Source: Ephydatia muelleri (lineage: Eukaryota; Porifera; Demospongiae; Spongillida; Spongillidae). From it: a stretch of DNA of 64,000 nucleotides. The notes under the pieces were generated by a model. That model saw only the letters and a program-made list of their open reading frames with translations, did no database searches and was not told where the DNA came from. This document shows positions 1 through 12,280 of this stretch, one piece after another. The DNA lies in NCBI GenBank assembly GCA_013339895.1, contig JABACO010000001.1:9614515-9678514 (forward strand), written 5' to 3'. Each line of letters begins with the position of its first letter. The stretch's first letter is position 1. The position numbers and the translations under genes were made by a program.

Positions 1-350
1 GTGGACCAGGAATTGGTAAATCAACAAGTGTGGGGAACTCTTCAGGAGCTTGGACAGACAATTTCTGTAAGTGTGTCCTGCACAATGAGCACAGTTTGTC
101 TCCTGGAATAAGGGAGATGCCCACTTTTCAGTGCACCTGCCCTACACTTACTAGTGATCTCCCTTAGTGACTTCTTTCGTGGCTTGCAGTCTTTGTGCTG
201 ATCAAAGACATTGCAGCACTTTCTCTGTAGAACAGAGTACTTGTGCAGATACCTCTGCTCATGATGTGAACAAATGTCACAAATATCAGTCGAAGCCAAC
301 TTGGAACGCAACGAAAGAAGTTCGATCTCATCATTGGAAACTGTGCGCAC
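1..350 (-). CDS. Zinc-finger protein of a repetitive element, copy 1, 3' part outside the window
   Basis: This is the same gene as at 21745-22294. Exon 1 runs 350 to 152 and starts with the ATG at 350. A 49 bp intron occupies 103-151. Exon 2 runs from 102 off the left edge. Exon 1 has a C-x2-C-x2-HH motif (residues about 24-30) followed by a KCC motif and further His/Cys residues, which suggests metal binding. The sequence is identical to copy 2 over the visible part. The product is not recognised by name; see the copy 2 entry for the full description. Confidence 0.5.
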
Positions 351-665
351 TGTTTGGACTTTAGTGTATGTAATGGCAAATCACTTTCCAAGGGTTCCAA
401 AGCTGCCACGATTTCAAATGCACGACACGCGTATTGCAGAACAGGAAGCGCTCAGCTGTTTATTAGCCACGTAAGGCTTCATGCGCCTATGTTCTGTTTA
501 CATTTAATACCACAAGTGTGCAGAAATCATGAATAAATTAACACATGAAGCCTCGCAATGCCACATTGGCCTTGAATCAAACCGTTTGAAAAAATAGTCT
601 TCCTAGGAAAATGTATGGTATGTTAACAGCATGATTTGCCATCGTATTTTTAATTTCTTTATGAA

Positions 666-1077
666 CTAGAATGGTAGGGCTTTCTGGGAAATGGTGGCAT
701 TTTTAATAACTACCTATCCTTTTTAGGGGACACAAGGTTAAATATTTCATTGCACAATAATACTAACTATATAATCCATAGCATTAAAGTAAAAATACCA
801 TGTGATTTGTCATGCTCTGAGCTTCAAAATGATACCTTACACGATATGTTTGGACCATCTCTTAATATGAAAGGGGGGTGCAATCGTTGAGAGGTCAGAA
901 AGGTATATACAAATTAAAAATTAATTATCTTCTAATCTAATTCATCACAAAAGGTGATAATTGGTGTAATAACTTTCCCAGTGATACTTAACATTTATAC
1001 CAAATTTCATCTAATTCTGAGAGGCTGCAGTGTTATAAACTAAGGGTCATTGGGTGATCTGACATGGAATAACCCAG
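666..1077. repeat. Terminal-repeat arm, copy 1 duplicate of the right arm
   Basis: This is the duplicate of the arm at 22611-23022, carried along in the 9 kb duplication. Its inverted partner (20807-21207 in the other copy) would lie left of the window. The inner edge begins with CTAGAATGGTAGGGC and the outer edge ends near GGAATAACCCAGCC. Confidence 0.8.
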
Positions 1078-1415
1078 CCAGAAAATTTACTTCTAATATC
1101 TTACTCAGACTACAGGCTGGTGCACAGCGTGACCGAAACACCTAGGAAGAGGAAGAGCAAAAAAAACTCTATACGAATAGGCTACCACTACACGACTGTC
1201 ACCAAAGTGATGTTGTGAAAGTATGCATTCAGCTGGCAGGCTCATCTGAACAGAAAAGCTCCTTGATGGACCACATGAGCCAGCCTTCAGGCCTTAGGGT
1301 CCTCCACTGAAACATTTCAAGAACACATCTCTTGAGCTGTTGGATGTCAAGAAAAGAGAGATGTTTAAAGCATTGTAGTAAACTTCCTGCTGAAACACTA
1401 AGGGTATATAATACA
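1078..1415. other. Non-coding stretch within the duplication
   Basis: I see no gene, RNA or transposon signature here. It lies between the terminal-repeat arm and a poly-G run of 16 (1416-1431). The equivalent stretch in copy 2 is 23023-23361. Confidence 0.4.
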
Positions 1416-1500
1416 GGGGGGGGGGGGGGGGCTCAGAGATCATAGACGGTCTGATTTCTGTACTCATCTGCATTGAATGAGCCAGCTCATCCACAGTATT

Positions 1501-1765
1501 CTATTGAGTCCTCTTCGGCTTCAGTTTCGCATTCAGCTTCAATTCCACATGTTCAGCCTTCATCAGCTTCAGCTTCAGTTCCACATGTCGAGTGTTCATC
1601 AGCTTCAGTTCCACGTGTCCGGTCCTCTTTAGCAGTTTCACGTGTCCAGTCCTCTTCAGTTCCACGTGTCCAATCCTCTTTAGTTCCACATGTACAGTCC
1701 TTGATAGTTCCACATGTCCAGTCCTCTTTAGTTCCACGTGTCTAGTCCTTTACAGTTCCACATGC
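1501..1765 (+). repeat. 24-bp-type minisatellite, copy 1
   Basis: Imperfect tandem units with the core GTTCCACATGTCCAGTCCTC occur about ten times, with an earlier, more degenerate form containing TCAGCTTCAG. A 90-residue plus-strand frame (1473-1745) reads this as Ser/Val repeats of the type SSxVPxVQ. Copy 2 has indels that shift the frame locally, so there is no sign of coding constraint. Confidence 0.8.
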
Positions 1766-1779
1766 GCTGTCCTCATCAA

Positions 1780-2540
1780 CTTAACGTTATTCACAACCAT
1801 CTAACACAGAAATGATGGACAGCAGTATTACAAAAGAACAATTCAAAACCAAAACTGTTTTGTCATTTTCGAGGTGTTACATGTAGGAACAAAATAGTAC
1901 AGCTGGCCTACACAAAATCTAGATGACGAAAAGAGCAAAAAAACGATCTTACAAGAGCATCAATCGGAAGACAGCATGACAAGATACTGCAAGTTTTAAT
2001 AACAACATCTGTGATGAATGCCAGAGAATTGAAAGACTACCCACTTTAAGCTCAGTTGACGAAGACAAAATGAATGCTGGCAAAAAAAATTGTACCTCGA
2101 ACTACATGTAGCACTTCAGATATCAGCAACCCACTCGGAAGGAGCCCATGTCCATTACTCTATACTATTTGTATGAAATTATGCTGTGGTAGACACTTCC
2201 ATTCATTATTGTCGGCTACGTACACGAATAATTTAGTCTAGGAGTACAAGAATTAGCGTCTGTGTAGTGCTAAAGGTATAACGTAACGAGTATCAGCAGT
2301 GCTTTGAATAGAACGTGTTTAGAAAAAAACTAGCACTGATTGGTTTCATTATAAACAATTGGGCACAGTTTGTTTTAAACTAGTTCTCAATAGCCGTTCC
2401 AAATTAAATAGCGAAAGGCTAACATTGCAGACTATACCTAAGCACACGGGATAGAATGCACAAGGATCGATATTAGAATGACAGATCTACACGGTCGGGT
2501 GGTTCTGCTAAGTCGAATAACTTAAAACATGTTTCTTTTC
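1780..2540. other. AT-rich stretch between minisatellites, copy 1
   Basis: I see nothing recognisable. There are short A-runs and scattered stops in all frames. The equivalent region in copy 2 is 23738-24497. Confidence 0.35.
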
Positions 2541-2812
2541 TGGCTCTACTTAAGCTTTAACGTTAAGCAGTCCATTTCGTTCCTGGCTCTGCTTGATAGC
2601 TTTTAAATTCAGCCATCTGTTTCTTTTCTTGGCTCTGCTTCGTAGCTTTCACGTTCAGTGGCCACTTCTTGCCTGGCTCTGTCTGATACCTTTCACGTTC
2701 AACAAGCTGTTTCTTTTGGATACCTTTCGCATTCAGCAGCCCGTTTCTTTTGTGGCTCTGCTTGATACCTTTAGCGTTCAGCGGCCTGTTTCTTTTCAGG
2801 CTCTGCTTTGTA
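2541..2812 (-). repeat. About 45-bp minisatellite, copy 1
   Basis: Six degenerate units of about 43-46 bp each begin with TGGCTCTGCTTGATA and contain a TTCAGC box and a TTTCTTTT box. They start at about 2541, 2584, 2630, 2674, (shortened unit), 2753 and 2799. On the minus strand they form part of a 102-residue open frame (2563-2871) with a 15-residue repeat of the type PLNAKGIKQS. The frame is identical in both copies of the duplication. Whether it is translated is unknown. Confidence 0.8.
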
Positions 2813-2871
2813 GTATTCCCATGCTGGTTTCTAAAACATAGTCTTGAGTTTGGAGGTATTTGGCACATCAT

Positions 2872-3619
2872 TTCACTTTCTTCTTTCTCTGACGTGAAGG
2901 AATTTTGAGAAACAACAACTTCACTAGCAAAAAGGTTTCACAGCAAAGAATGATTGAAGCATCGAAGAGATAAAATGACAAAAATGAATGGTCAAAAATG
3001 TCGCGATTTGTAATTTTCATCTTCGGTACGTTCCATTCAGAATGTATATGGGTGATTTACAAACTTGATTAATTAACGGAACTGCTACCCACTAATGCTA
3101 CTCTGAATGATAGTCATGTAGATACTTAAGAATGCATCCGCTGCAGCTGGGTTGTGTTACTTGTATCATATCCTCCGTGCTTTCTCATAGCTTTATGCCT
3201 TCTACCAGTACTGGTCATCCTTAGTAGAATATGCTCTTATCCTGCAGTGTTGTTATGTAGCAGTCATTAATTATCAGAGTCTCTCTGCAGGGATCCGTTT
3301 ACTTGAACTGAAGTAGCTGCATTTTGTTATATCATTAGTTATTCCACCCCTGTTGATATTATGTAAGGTTGCATTAGATTATGAAAAGAGCAATATTTCA
3401 TCTATATATTTGTATGCTTAGTGGGAGTTATTCAAACATATGCTTTAAATTACCATACGAAGCAATGATCTCAGGAAAATAGACTGCCATATATGGAGTG
3501 ACATTGGCCTTTCGGTATCCCTGAGACACAATGAACAGTGAAATTCACTATTCTGCCTGAATTGGGACGAATAAGTCATACTGATGGCATATACTGTGCA
3601 ATTACTTTTGCTAATCATT
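2872..3619. other. AT-rich stretch, copy 1
   Basis: I see nothing recognisable here beyond ordinary AT-rich sequence. The equivalent in copy 2 is 24829-25665. Confidence 0.35.
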
Positions 3620-4668
3620 TCACTGTCGTGTCCAACTTGCTATGTATTTGTACAGATTCTCAAACTCCTGAAATGTTAATATTATTTTTGTGCGCTGCTG
3701 CTTCTTCATGTTTACTGGGTTGTAAACATTGTCCATTTTCTGAGTCACACACTCTATAAACTCTAATGACGGGGCAATGGTCTCTCTTCTTCCACATCTG
3801 AATGGGACACAGCACATCTGGAGTGTCTTTATCAGCTGCTGGAGGTTTAGTCCCTGAAGGTGATCACTTTCCTTTCTATTTGTTCTCGCATCCATTTCAA
3901 TTGCTTGAGCAATAATATTCCAAGAATATGAAAATAATAATGATTTCATCTGCAACAACATGATCTAGATATCTATAGGCAGCAGGGGTGCACTGTAGGA
4001 CTTCTCTGCTGTACATCTTTGAATGTGCTCAATGCAGTGTAAGGGCTCTTGTGCAGTTTGGATGTGTTTCAACTACAATATAAAACATCAAGAACATGTA
4101 CACTGATATTTAGTTACTACATCAATACAATGATGGTACCAAACACCAAATGCACGCATTTGTAGAGTTGGCCTGCCCAATAACAAAAACTGTAAAGAAA
4201 GTGCTTGAAGAAATTACATGTGTTGAATATGTTATGGCATAGAAATTCATACATTTTCCTTCCAACTTCAATTTTCCTTGATTCCATCAAACCTTCTACT
4301 TCATCTAACACCAGGCTAATCGCTTCTGCCAGCACTCTCTGACATCTTTACCATGGCTATCGTGTAGTTGTCTGTTAACTTATTATTTGTTATAGACACT
4401 GCAAATGTGCACATACCTCATGTACACTACCCTTTATGGTAGAGGTATCCTTGGCTATGGTTTACATAATTGTCTTCAACTCAGTTTGAACTTTTTCGAC
4501 CGTCACTGTTAGCCTACCACTAATTCTTTGTAGGTACTTCTCCTTTCTGCGGGCAACTCCTTGTTGCAAAACTGCATTGCTCAACCCTGGATTGAGGAGC
4601 TCACGGCAGTCGGGGCATTTTGTAATGTTTAGTTTCTTCAAATCACACGGCTGTCTCAATTTGCACAT
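3620..4668 (-). pseudogene. Frame-disrupted copy of an unknown minus-strand gene
   Basis: Minus-strand frames at 3620-3961, 4117-4335 and 4462-4668 correspond to the frames at 25666-26650 in copy 2. Single-base differences change where the frames open and close. The product is not recognised. See the copy 2 entry for what can be seen. Confidence 0.3.
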
Positions 4669-4669
4669 G

Positions 4670-5851
4670 AAATGGATGGCAAGTTTCTATGTGAAGTACC
4701 AGCTGGAGTTGGAGTTCCAGTCAAGATAAGAATAATGTAATGACACTATGTCATCTCCACACTGTTGAATGTATTGCTCTGAGAGAGATAATAATGCTTG
4801 TCAGGAGGCTTCAACCATTACGAGTATTTGCATCAGACCATCTGATGATGTCTGCTTGAATGTCTGTGCGGATCCTTGCGATGATGCAGGCGTGTTTGAA
4901 AATAGTGATGGGGATGGTAAGGTCTTGATTTGAGCGACGATGATACATTTTTAATCTAGATGTAAGTTGTCTTTTTAATTTCCGTGTTCAAATGCTTTAA
5001 ATCGTTGTTCCAATTTCAGCTTTCTGATTTACCTGACAGGAGGGTGGCTATGAACCCCTTCAATAGAAGGCTACTGCAATGGCATTTCTGTTAGCTCATA
5101 GTCCACATCCTATGTTAGACTTGAAAATAGACTTTGCTGCTTTAATTTGGACTACAACGTGCCACGCAAAATAAAACGACAACTTTCTGTGGTAGTATCC
5201 AAATCTTTCATTCAAGCATTTGTAGTCTCAATTAGAAGCCACAGCATCTATAGTTGTGAGTTAAGTGTAATTACCTGTACATTTTATATGTGGTGAGATT
5301 ACCATGGAATGAGATGGAGAGCGGATTGAAGATTTATGCACCTATGGTGGCATCCCCTGTTAGCAATGTGAGATTATGTAAATGTCACCATTGCTGGTAT
5401 TAAAGTACACCTGCTATGTCAACAGCTTCTCTGCCATATAACTTATATTTGAACGTATATCTATTTGCTATACATGTATCTGTTTTGTTTCAGGAATGCA
5501 ATGAAACTGTGTATGCAAATTTAGAGGTATTGGAAAGCCATCCCTCTGCCTTGAATTGTTAAGTGCTAGGATCATGTGGAAGATGTACCTGTATTAGCTT
5601 TTGAAGCTATAACCTCCAGTTCGTACCTGGGGCTCCACAAGCATACTTGTATAAGTACAGCCTCAATCTGCTCCAGATGATGTAAGTGAATTTCGGCATG
5701 CATGCTTGTGTCTAGAGTGTTGATGTGTGTGCTTCCGTGACTCCTTATATATGAAAGCGTGACTTTATTATGTTGTGATGAGTGTGCAATGTTGTTTGCG
5801 TCATTGTCACACGTGCATATATAACAGGCTATGATTATTATCTAGCAGTGT
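4670..5851. other. Equivalent of the unknown plus-strand gene, copy 1
   Basis: This matches 26650-27817 of copy 2. The acidic exon and its GTAAGT donor (4961) are present, but single-base deletions near 4795, 4920 and 4955 break the frame. Nothing else is seen. Confidence 0.3.
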
Positions 5852-7139
5852 TTAATTGTTGATAAGAATAAAATTGTTTTGGTTCCTGTTGCTAAAAACT
5901 AGGAGATCATTAATTAAAATGTCATTAGTTATTTGTGTTTGATTTAGGTTCAATTTTAGGTCAAATGTAAAGCGCGTCTTTCTGACAAAGAATAGATCCT
6001 CCATCTTAAGCTTTTGATCCCAATTTTCAAAATTAACACATACAGGCTGGCTGCATTTAGAAAGAGTAGCTATCACATTGACCTGAACTAGATGCATATC
6101 ATAGTTTCTGCAGAACAAATGTCCTTGGACAGGATGAAGAAGCGCGGAATCATGATGCCAGTTGGTGAAATGCAGCCATTGCTTCCATCATCATTCCAGG
6201 CTATAACAAAACTTTGTAAGAGTACACTGCTTCGTAAAATGGCACTGTTGGTATAGTGCAAAGGAGTGTCATCATTGTTTTTTTTTTGTTACAGACACGG
6301 ACACCTTACATGATTGGTAGAGGTGTTGCAATTGCAACGGAGAACGAGACGCTGGGCAGAGACAGTCAATACTGCTGTCCAGACTGTTCAACAACAGCAT
6401 GCACCAAGGCATGCAGCAGCAAGAAGCAGTTGCCATACTACTCCTGACAAGGTTTCTCGAGCCAACAAAAGGCCTAGGGGGTGAATTGATCTCAGTGTTG
6501 ATTTCACTATAGCATTATGACTCTTACATTACTCCACACTAGTCTGTTTTTTTACTTGGTTTCCTACAAGGAGTGTTTTCAATTGTTGATTTCGTTGCGA
6601 AGAGTATTAAAGTCAATGCATGTGCAACCTGCATGCATTTAGGCTGGTAATTGCAAAGCCACTTCTATAGGCTGTGCATCGTATGAATGATTTGGCATTA
6701 CATCTCATCTGACGAAACTTATGTTGAACAAGTTTTTTTATTTATACCTTGTAGTTCAGTGAAGACCACACTCTACTGTACACAATTAGCCTATCGTTGG
6801 TCTATGAAAAAGATTGAAAAGTTGAATATGGAGACTGAATAGACTCTGATAAGCTATGTTAATAAAACGGCAATTGAACCACCAGGATATGTTACCAATT
6901 GGATAAAGCAAAGTTATATTCAAAGCTCTTTGCGTTAAATTGAGTATCGAAATTATTTTAAAAAATGTGATCAAAAGCTTAAGATGAGGATGATTCTGTG
7001 TCAGAAAGACATGCATTTAAATTGATCTTGCAACACGCGGGTCCGAGATTAATTTGCTAATAAATTGATGGAGAGTTGCAAACTCAACTGGTGCATCAAG
7101 ATTCAAGTCCGCTGTAGTAGCCAGTAAAAAGAATTTAAA

Positions 7140-8254
7140 GCACATCTCCACATCTTCCCCCCTCCTCTTTGCACGCCCATCATTCATATTGGCTCTTATG
7201 TCAATCTCATCACAGCCGCTTCTTTTCACCATCACCCTGGTCCTCTCCTGGGTACACCTCCCTCTCTACTCTTCCACCATCTTCCACTCCCTACCTCTCC
7301 TCACTCTACTGTTAGCTCCCCCATCCTCATCTACCCTCTTTTCCACTACTCACTCACTTTCCCATCCATCACTCGTTCCCTTCTTCACTCGTGTCTCTTC
7401 TCCCCACCTACATCCTTGCCTACGTCACCTTGCCTCCCCTGCACTATAGTTTCTCATGTACCCCATCTCCGCATTTCACTCTCATAAAGGTTCGAATATT
7501 CTCCTCACAGACATTTAACTTTACCATATCGCTTATATTCCTCTTTTCCACCTACCTCCCCCTTACTCCCCTCACTTATTGATCTTCCTACTGCCACCTT
7601 CCCACTTACTATGTCCCCCTCTTTCATCCCTTACCCCTCCAGTCCTTTACTCTTCCCCATATTTCACTTCACCTACCTCCCCACCCCCACACTAAACTGC
7701 CACCAACTCTTCTCTCCAACCACCTCCTCAGTCATGCACCTCACGCATCCACATCTCCTCACCAACCCACTTCCCTCTCCTCACTCATTCTTCTTCCATG
7801 TACTCACATCCAACTTATCACTTCCCTCCCTTACCAGCTTCACATAGCTATCTCCCAAACACATATTCCATCTCCTCATCGCCATTTCTCTCCTCCCTTT
7901 CCCAAGCCACCTCCCTTATTGCACCTCTCCTACCCTCACTCACCTCCTCACTCCTGTCACCCCCTCTCCCTCTAATCCATCTCATCACTTACCTACCACC
8001 CACCCCATCACCTTCATCACCTCGCTCTTCCTTCCACATCCCATCTTCACCCACCTCCTACTACTATACCTCATCACTCTCCTCCAACATACTCACCTCT
8101 TTCACCTTACCCATCTTCTTGCTTACTACCTCCTTTCCGAACTGATCTTAGCCACCTATCCTTACCCACATCACCTCTCCTCTCCCACTCTGCCCCTCAA
8201 TCACCTTCCTCTACCCTCACCCACTCTCCTTACCCACTTCTCTCTCACACATAC
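7140..8254 (+). repeat. Pyrimidine-rich (C/T/A) low-complexity tract, copy 1
   Basis: About 1.1 kb in which the plus strand has very few G. It is made of CTCC, CACC, CTTCC and TCAC words. Several frames are open because stop codons are scarce, giving Ser/Pro/Leu/Thr-rich translations. These are composition effects. The tract runs into a CA-rich microsatellite-like stretch. Confidence 0.8.
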
Positions 8255-8410
8255 ACAAACTCATACACACATACATACACACACCATACACTCACACATG
8301 TGTACACACCAAACAAATACGCATATACGCACACACACAAAAATGCATAGACACATGCATACACATTAAACACACACTCATAACACATATACGTACACAC
8401 GCAACACTAT
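8255..8410 (+). repeat. CA-rich imperfect microsatellite, copy 1
   Basis: Degenerate ACACAC, CATACA and ACACAT words continue from the pyrimidine-rich tract. Confidence 0.75.
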
Positions 8411-9071
8411 TGATCTGTTCCATTAAATAAACCTACACCTGTAAATCACAGGTGTGTGACGGTTGTGGGGGGAGGGGAGAGGAGTGGAAATGTCTCAGTG
8501 ATGTGTCCAGAGGATTTGACACACTTGGCTTGTCTTCTGTAGGGAATGCTACAGAGTAATAGTCCATTTGGGGAGGTTGGTTTTCAAAGGTGTGCACAGA
8601 TTATGTGTTCACATGTTACCACACATTGAGGACAGAGCCTCCTGTTCAAGTAGTACAAGGTATTACCTAACACTTGCTGAGCACTGTGGCCCAGCTGAGC
8701 CAACTAAGCTCTCAGCACATCTTATCAACAGCACAGTTGATCACCCAAGATGATAAACATAGTTCTTACATTCCCTGGTCAGCAAAATGTTAATGCAGAA
8801 GGTGTGAGGAGGTTGGTTGGTACATGTATGTTGGTCAGGATATGTGTGGAAGGTTGTGATGACTCAAACTCTAATGCAGCCATCCAGTAACGATCACCTT
8901 GAGGCACCTCGGAATCATGTGATACCAGTGTGATGTGTTTAAGCTAATAGTGTTGACATAGAATAATATACATTATGTCATTATATGTCTTAAAGACTGT
9001 ATGGGTCTTGGCCTTTCTAACGGGGGGGGGGAACAGCTTTGCATGTGCAGGTAGGACACAGGTAGATTGCT
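8411..9071. other. End of duplicated block before the gap
   Basis: I see no gene. The sequence matches 30421-31093 up to the last base before the gap, with extra single-base differences toward the gap as expected for low-quality contig ends. Confidence 0.5.
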
Positions 9072-10071
9072 NNNNNNNNNNNNNNNNNNNNNNNNNNNNN
9101 NNNNNNNNNNNNNNNNNNNNNNNNNNNNNNNNNNNNNNNNNNNNNNNNNNNNNNNNNNNNNNNNNNNNNNNNNNNNNNNNNNNNNNNNNNNNNNNNNNNN
9201 NNNNNNNNNNNNNNNNNNNNNNNNNNNNNNNNNNNNNNNNNNNNNNNNNNNNNNNNNNNNNNNNNNNNNNNNNNNNNNNNNNNNNNNNNNNNNNNNNNNN
9301 NNNNNNNNNNNNNNNNNNNNNNNNNNNNNNNNNNNNNNNNNNNNNNNNNNNNNNNNNNNNNNNNNNNNNNNNNNNNNNNNNNNNNNNNNNNNNNNNNNNN
9401 NNNNNNNNNNNNNNNNNNNNNNNNNNNNNNNNNNNNNNNNNNNNNNNNNNNNNNNNNNNNNNNNNNNNNNNNNNNNNNNNNNNNNNNNNNNNNNNNNNNN
9501 NNNNNNNNNNNNNNNNNNNNNNNNNNNNNNNNNNNNNNNNNNNNNNNNNNNNNNNNNNNNNNNNNNNNNNNNNNNNNNNNNNNNNNNNNNNNNNNNNNNN
9601 NNNNNNNNNNNNNNNNNNNNNNNNNNNNNNNNNNNNNNNNNNNNNNNNNNNNNNNNNNNNNNNNNNNNNNNNNNNNNNNNNNNNNNNNNNNNNNNNNNNN
9701 NNNNNNNNNNNNNNNNNNNNNNNNNNNNNNNNNNNNNNNNNNNNNNNNNNNNNNNNNNNNNNNNNNNNNNNNNNNNNNNNNNNNNNNNNNNNNNNNNNNN
9801 NNNNNNNNNNNNNNNNNNNNNNNNNNNNNNNNNNNNNNNNNNNNNNNNNNNNNNNNNNNNNNNNNNNNNNNNNNNNNNNNNNNNNNNNNNNNNNNNNNNN
9901 NNNNNNNNNNNNNNNNNNNNNNNNNNNNNNNNNNNNNNNNNNNNNNNNNNNNNNNNNNNNNNNNNNNNNNNNNNNNNNNNNNNNNNNNNNNNNNNNNNNN
10001 NNNNNNNNNNNNNNNNNNNNNNNNNNNNNNNNNNNNNNNNNNNNNNNNNNNNNNNNNNNNNNNNNNNNNNN
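9072..10071. other. Assembly gap, exactly 1000 N
   Basis: A run of exactly 1000 N, probably an estimated or arbitrary gap size. Sequence after the gap (from 10072) does not match what follows copy 2 (from 31094), so the duplication ends inside the gap or at its edge. Confidence 0.99.
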
Positions 10072-10329
10072 GTCTCTTGTTTTCTAAAAACTAGATGTGC
10101 TACAGTACTGTCTACCAAATACTTCGCTGCAATACTTCCTCAGTACACTCAGCTATTAGAATTAATCATGCATACTCAAAAATGTGCAGTTTTAAGATTT
10201 AATGACCTATATTGTCTAGGGTAGATTATTTAATGGAATATTAATGTTTGCATTGCACCAACTACGTGAACAGCGAACAAACCAATTTAGAGTTTGTTTC
10301 TGTAATCACATGCACTTAACTGATATGAC

Positions 10330-10735
10330 AAATCTCCTTCGAACAATGCTGGGTAGAAAGCTTTAACTCGCTTTAGGTATGACCATTCACACGGAAGGGA
10401 TTTGGAGAGTGCAGCATAAGCAGCTTCAGTGACTTGGCAGTTGCATGGAGAGTTTCTCAACACAATCTACCACGTTGCAACCATCTTCCCCACATAATTG
10501 TCCACTATCGTGCAATTTTCCATTACACCCTCAGAAAGTGATGCCTGTTCTCTATCTGCAGACCCAAATCACCAAATTTCAACCTGCACTGGCCTCTACA
10601 TGTACATCAAATTGAGGGGTAATGGATATGATCATTTATTTGGCCTCGGGAAAGTAGTCCTAAGCTGAGCCTTGATCAGCCATGTATGTCTGCATACATG
10701 GGCAGTGAAGTGCCAATGGCGTAGAGAGGGTACCT
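10330..10735 (-). pseudogene. Reverse-transcriptase fragment (retroelement)
   Basis: Minus-strand frames encode pieces matching the downstream half of the reverse transcriptase at 38160-40345. They include a YAIGTSLP stretch, a remnant of the catalytic YADD box reading MYADI, a FGDLG box near 10570 and AAYAALSKSLPCEWSYLKRV near 10435-10376. Several frameshifts and stops separate them. Nucleotide similarity to 39090-39240 and 39290-39420 confirms common origin. This is a dead copy of a non-LTR or DIRS-like element family common in marine invertebrates. The family name is not certain. Confidence 0.7.
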
Positions 10736-11190
10736 GTAAGAGTTAAAGCATGAGCCCGAAGAACACATTCGTTGGGATGTAGCACACCTGTGATGTGTCA
10801 GTCCATATGTACACGGTGCCGAGGATCCGCAATTTTGAGCACTCAATGCAACAATGTATTCCACAACGGATTTGACCATCTTCCATTTGTAGGCCATGTC
10901 CAATCTACCAGAGAACATTCCAGAGCATTGTGGGCCGTAGAGAATCATAGGTCGCAGTACTGGCATGAATTGATGGCCGACCTCCTATGATTGCCTGTCA
11001 TGGCGGCTTGCTTTCTGAATGTCATCTCGTAGTTAACCCACACTGTACTCACAAACTCGTGACTTGATATGCCAACAACTCACCACGTGGCGGGGAACCT
11101 CCTTGATATAACATTGATGTAAGAGGTGAAACATTGGAGCCACAGATTGATGTTGGAGATCTGTTTCCTCCTGTTTGGTATGAGTAACGT
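10736..11190 (-). pseudogene. Gag-like (ORF1-type) retroelement fragment
   Basis: Reading the minus strand from about 11185, frames contain INLWLQCFTSYINVISRRFP, then HEFVSTVWVNYEMTFRKQAA and MTGNHRR. This order of W-Q-C-F, then V-x-Y-x2-x-F-R-K/R-Q-A-A, resembles an N-terminal conserved region that often precedes reverse transcriptase or recombinase genes in cnidarian and sponge retroelements (from memory of the family, not a search). Stops interrupt it. It lies directly upstream, on the same strand, of the RT fragment at 10330-10735, as expected for one element. Confidence 0.5.
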
Positions 11191-11399
11191 TCCTGCAGCC
11201 TCCTTATTTTTGCCGCCCACTGCTCGGGAAGTAGGTTCACCATTTCAATAAAGTCTCATGTCCAAATGCGCTCCACTTCCTTCAGAGGAATTGCAGAACA
11301 TCGTACCCTGTAGAAGCTACACTGCCAACCATCAATTGGTGCAATACACGCTGCACAAAAAATTTGCCTGAGCTTCTACCTGAAACACCCGCCGCTGCA

Positions 11400-12280
11400 T
11401 TAGGTGCCTGGCCACACCCAATGTACCAACCATACCACTAGACCAGCCACACCCTCTGTACTCACCAAACCAGCCATATTCTCTAAAACCACCACACCTA
11501 ATGTACCAACCATACCCTCTCATAACCTAGACCAGTCACACCCTCTGTACCTAAAACTTCCTCACCACTCCTGGCGCCATCTACACCCCTCACAAAACCA
11601 TTAGACCCCCTGGACTCGTTCCCTACAACGTGTGTGGCGCCTGGCACACACAGATCGTCACCATCAGTGCCCACCTGCAGGGAACCCCTCATTGGCAGGG
11701 TGGTTCATAGGCCATACTTGCCACCAGCATTAGAAGATCTGGGGGTTCCTCAGCAGCGTGGGCCTGAGGTAAGGGAACAGTCTACACCACTACCCACCTC
11801 CTACTCTGCTGCCCACCAAGCCACTGTTAGCTTGTCAATGAGGAGCACTTCCAGTGCCGAGCCGTCGCCACAGCCTTTCAGGTTACAAACTCTGATGAGG
11901 TGACGGCCAGAGGCCTGGGTAGTCCCCGTGACTGGACCACTCAGTGGGACAGCAGTTGTAATGAGGACACCACCTCCCAGCACAGAAACGGCACATGTCC
12001 AGCAATCTCCAAACAACCAGGTCCACCACCACCTTCCTCATTGTCCTTGTCTCCACCATCATCTCCACACCAGCCCACGCTTTATTTACCGTCTGGCCAC
12101 CTTGGGCCCATCGACCACTGGTCAGTCGGACTCCACTTCCTGCTCTGCCACTAAGCCACCAGCCGGAGTCATACTCATCCTCCAGAAGAAGTAGAAGCAG
12201 CGGAGAGGATTGCTCCCAACATTCACCATCAAAAATGCCAAGGGGAGCCTCCTCGGGCCCTCACTTACCTCACCTCTCCC
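11400..12280 (+). pseudogene. Proline-rich gene family, copy A (5'-truncated, frame-disrupted)
   Basis: This is nucleotide-similar to 42040-42915, the main copy of the family. It lacks the N-terminal coiled-coil part and has several frame changes (frames 11404-11604, 11634-11903, 11928-12194 and 11995-12384). It still encodes Pro/Ser/Thr-rich stretches and the PTCREPLIGRVV and QPFRLQTLM blocks seen in copy C. The 3' flank 12500-12620 (the word GGTATGGCCACACCTATCTA) also matches copy C. Confidence 0.7.

Larger units (their letters stand above)
1..9071. repeat. Large direct duplication, copy 1 (truncated by window start and gap)
   Basis: This whole stretch is repeated at 21945-31093 in the same orientation. 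The offset is 21944 bp at the left and about 22022 bp near the right end. Differences are mostly single-base insertions or deletions, a few substitutions and a change in a poly-G run (16 versus 28 G). The left boundary is outside the window. The right boundary is hidden by the N gap, because the last base before the gap still matches copy 2. Single-base deletions in copy 1 break reading frames that are open in copy 2 (for example near 4795-4960, compared with 26752-26915). This could be a recent segmental duplication, or two haplotypes or a low-coverage contig placed in one scaffold. Confidence 0.95.

Noticed and set aside
2541-2812. CRISPR-like array
   Set aside because: Regular spacing of about 45 bp, but the whole unit is repeated with no unique spacers, and the genome is eukaryotic. 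It is a minisatellite.
7483-7495. Possible tRNA B-box (GGTTCGAAT)
   Set aside because: No A-box or acceptor-stem pairing at the right distance, and it lies in low-complexity sequence. No tRNA was found in the window.
8973-10224. Long open frames through the 1000-N gap, and similar ones at 50224-50667
   Set aside because: They consist almost wholly of unknown residues across the N runs and have no coding evidence.
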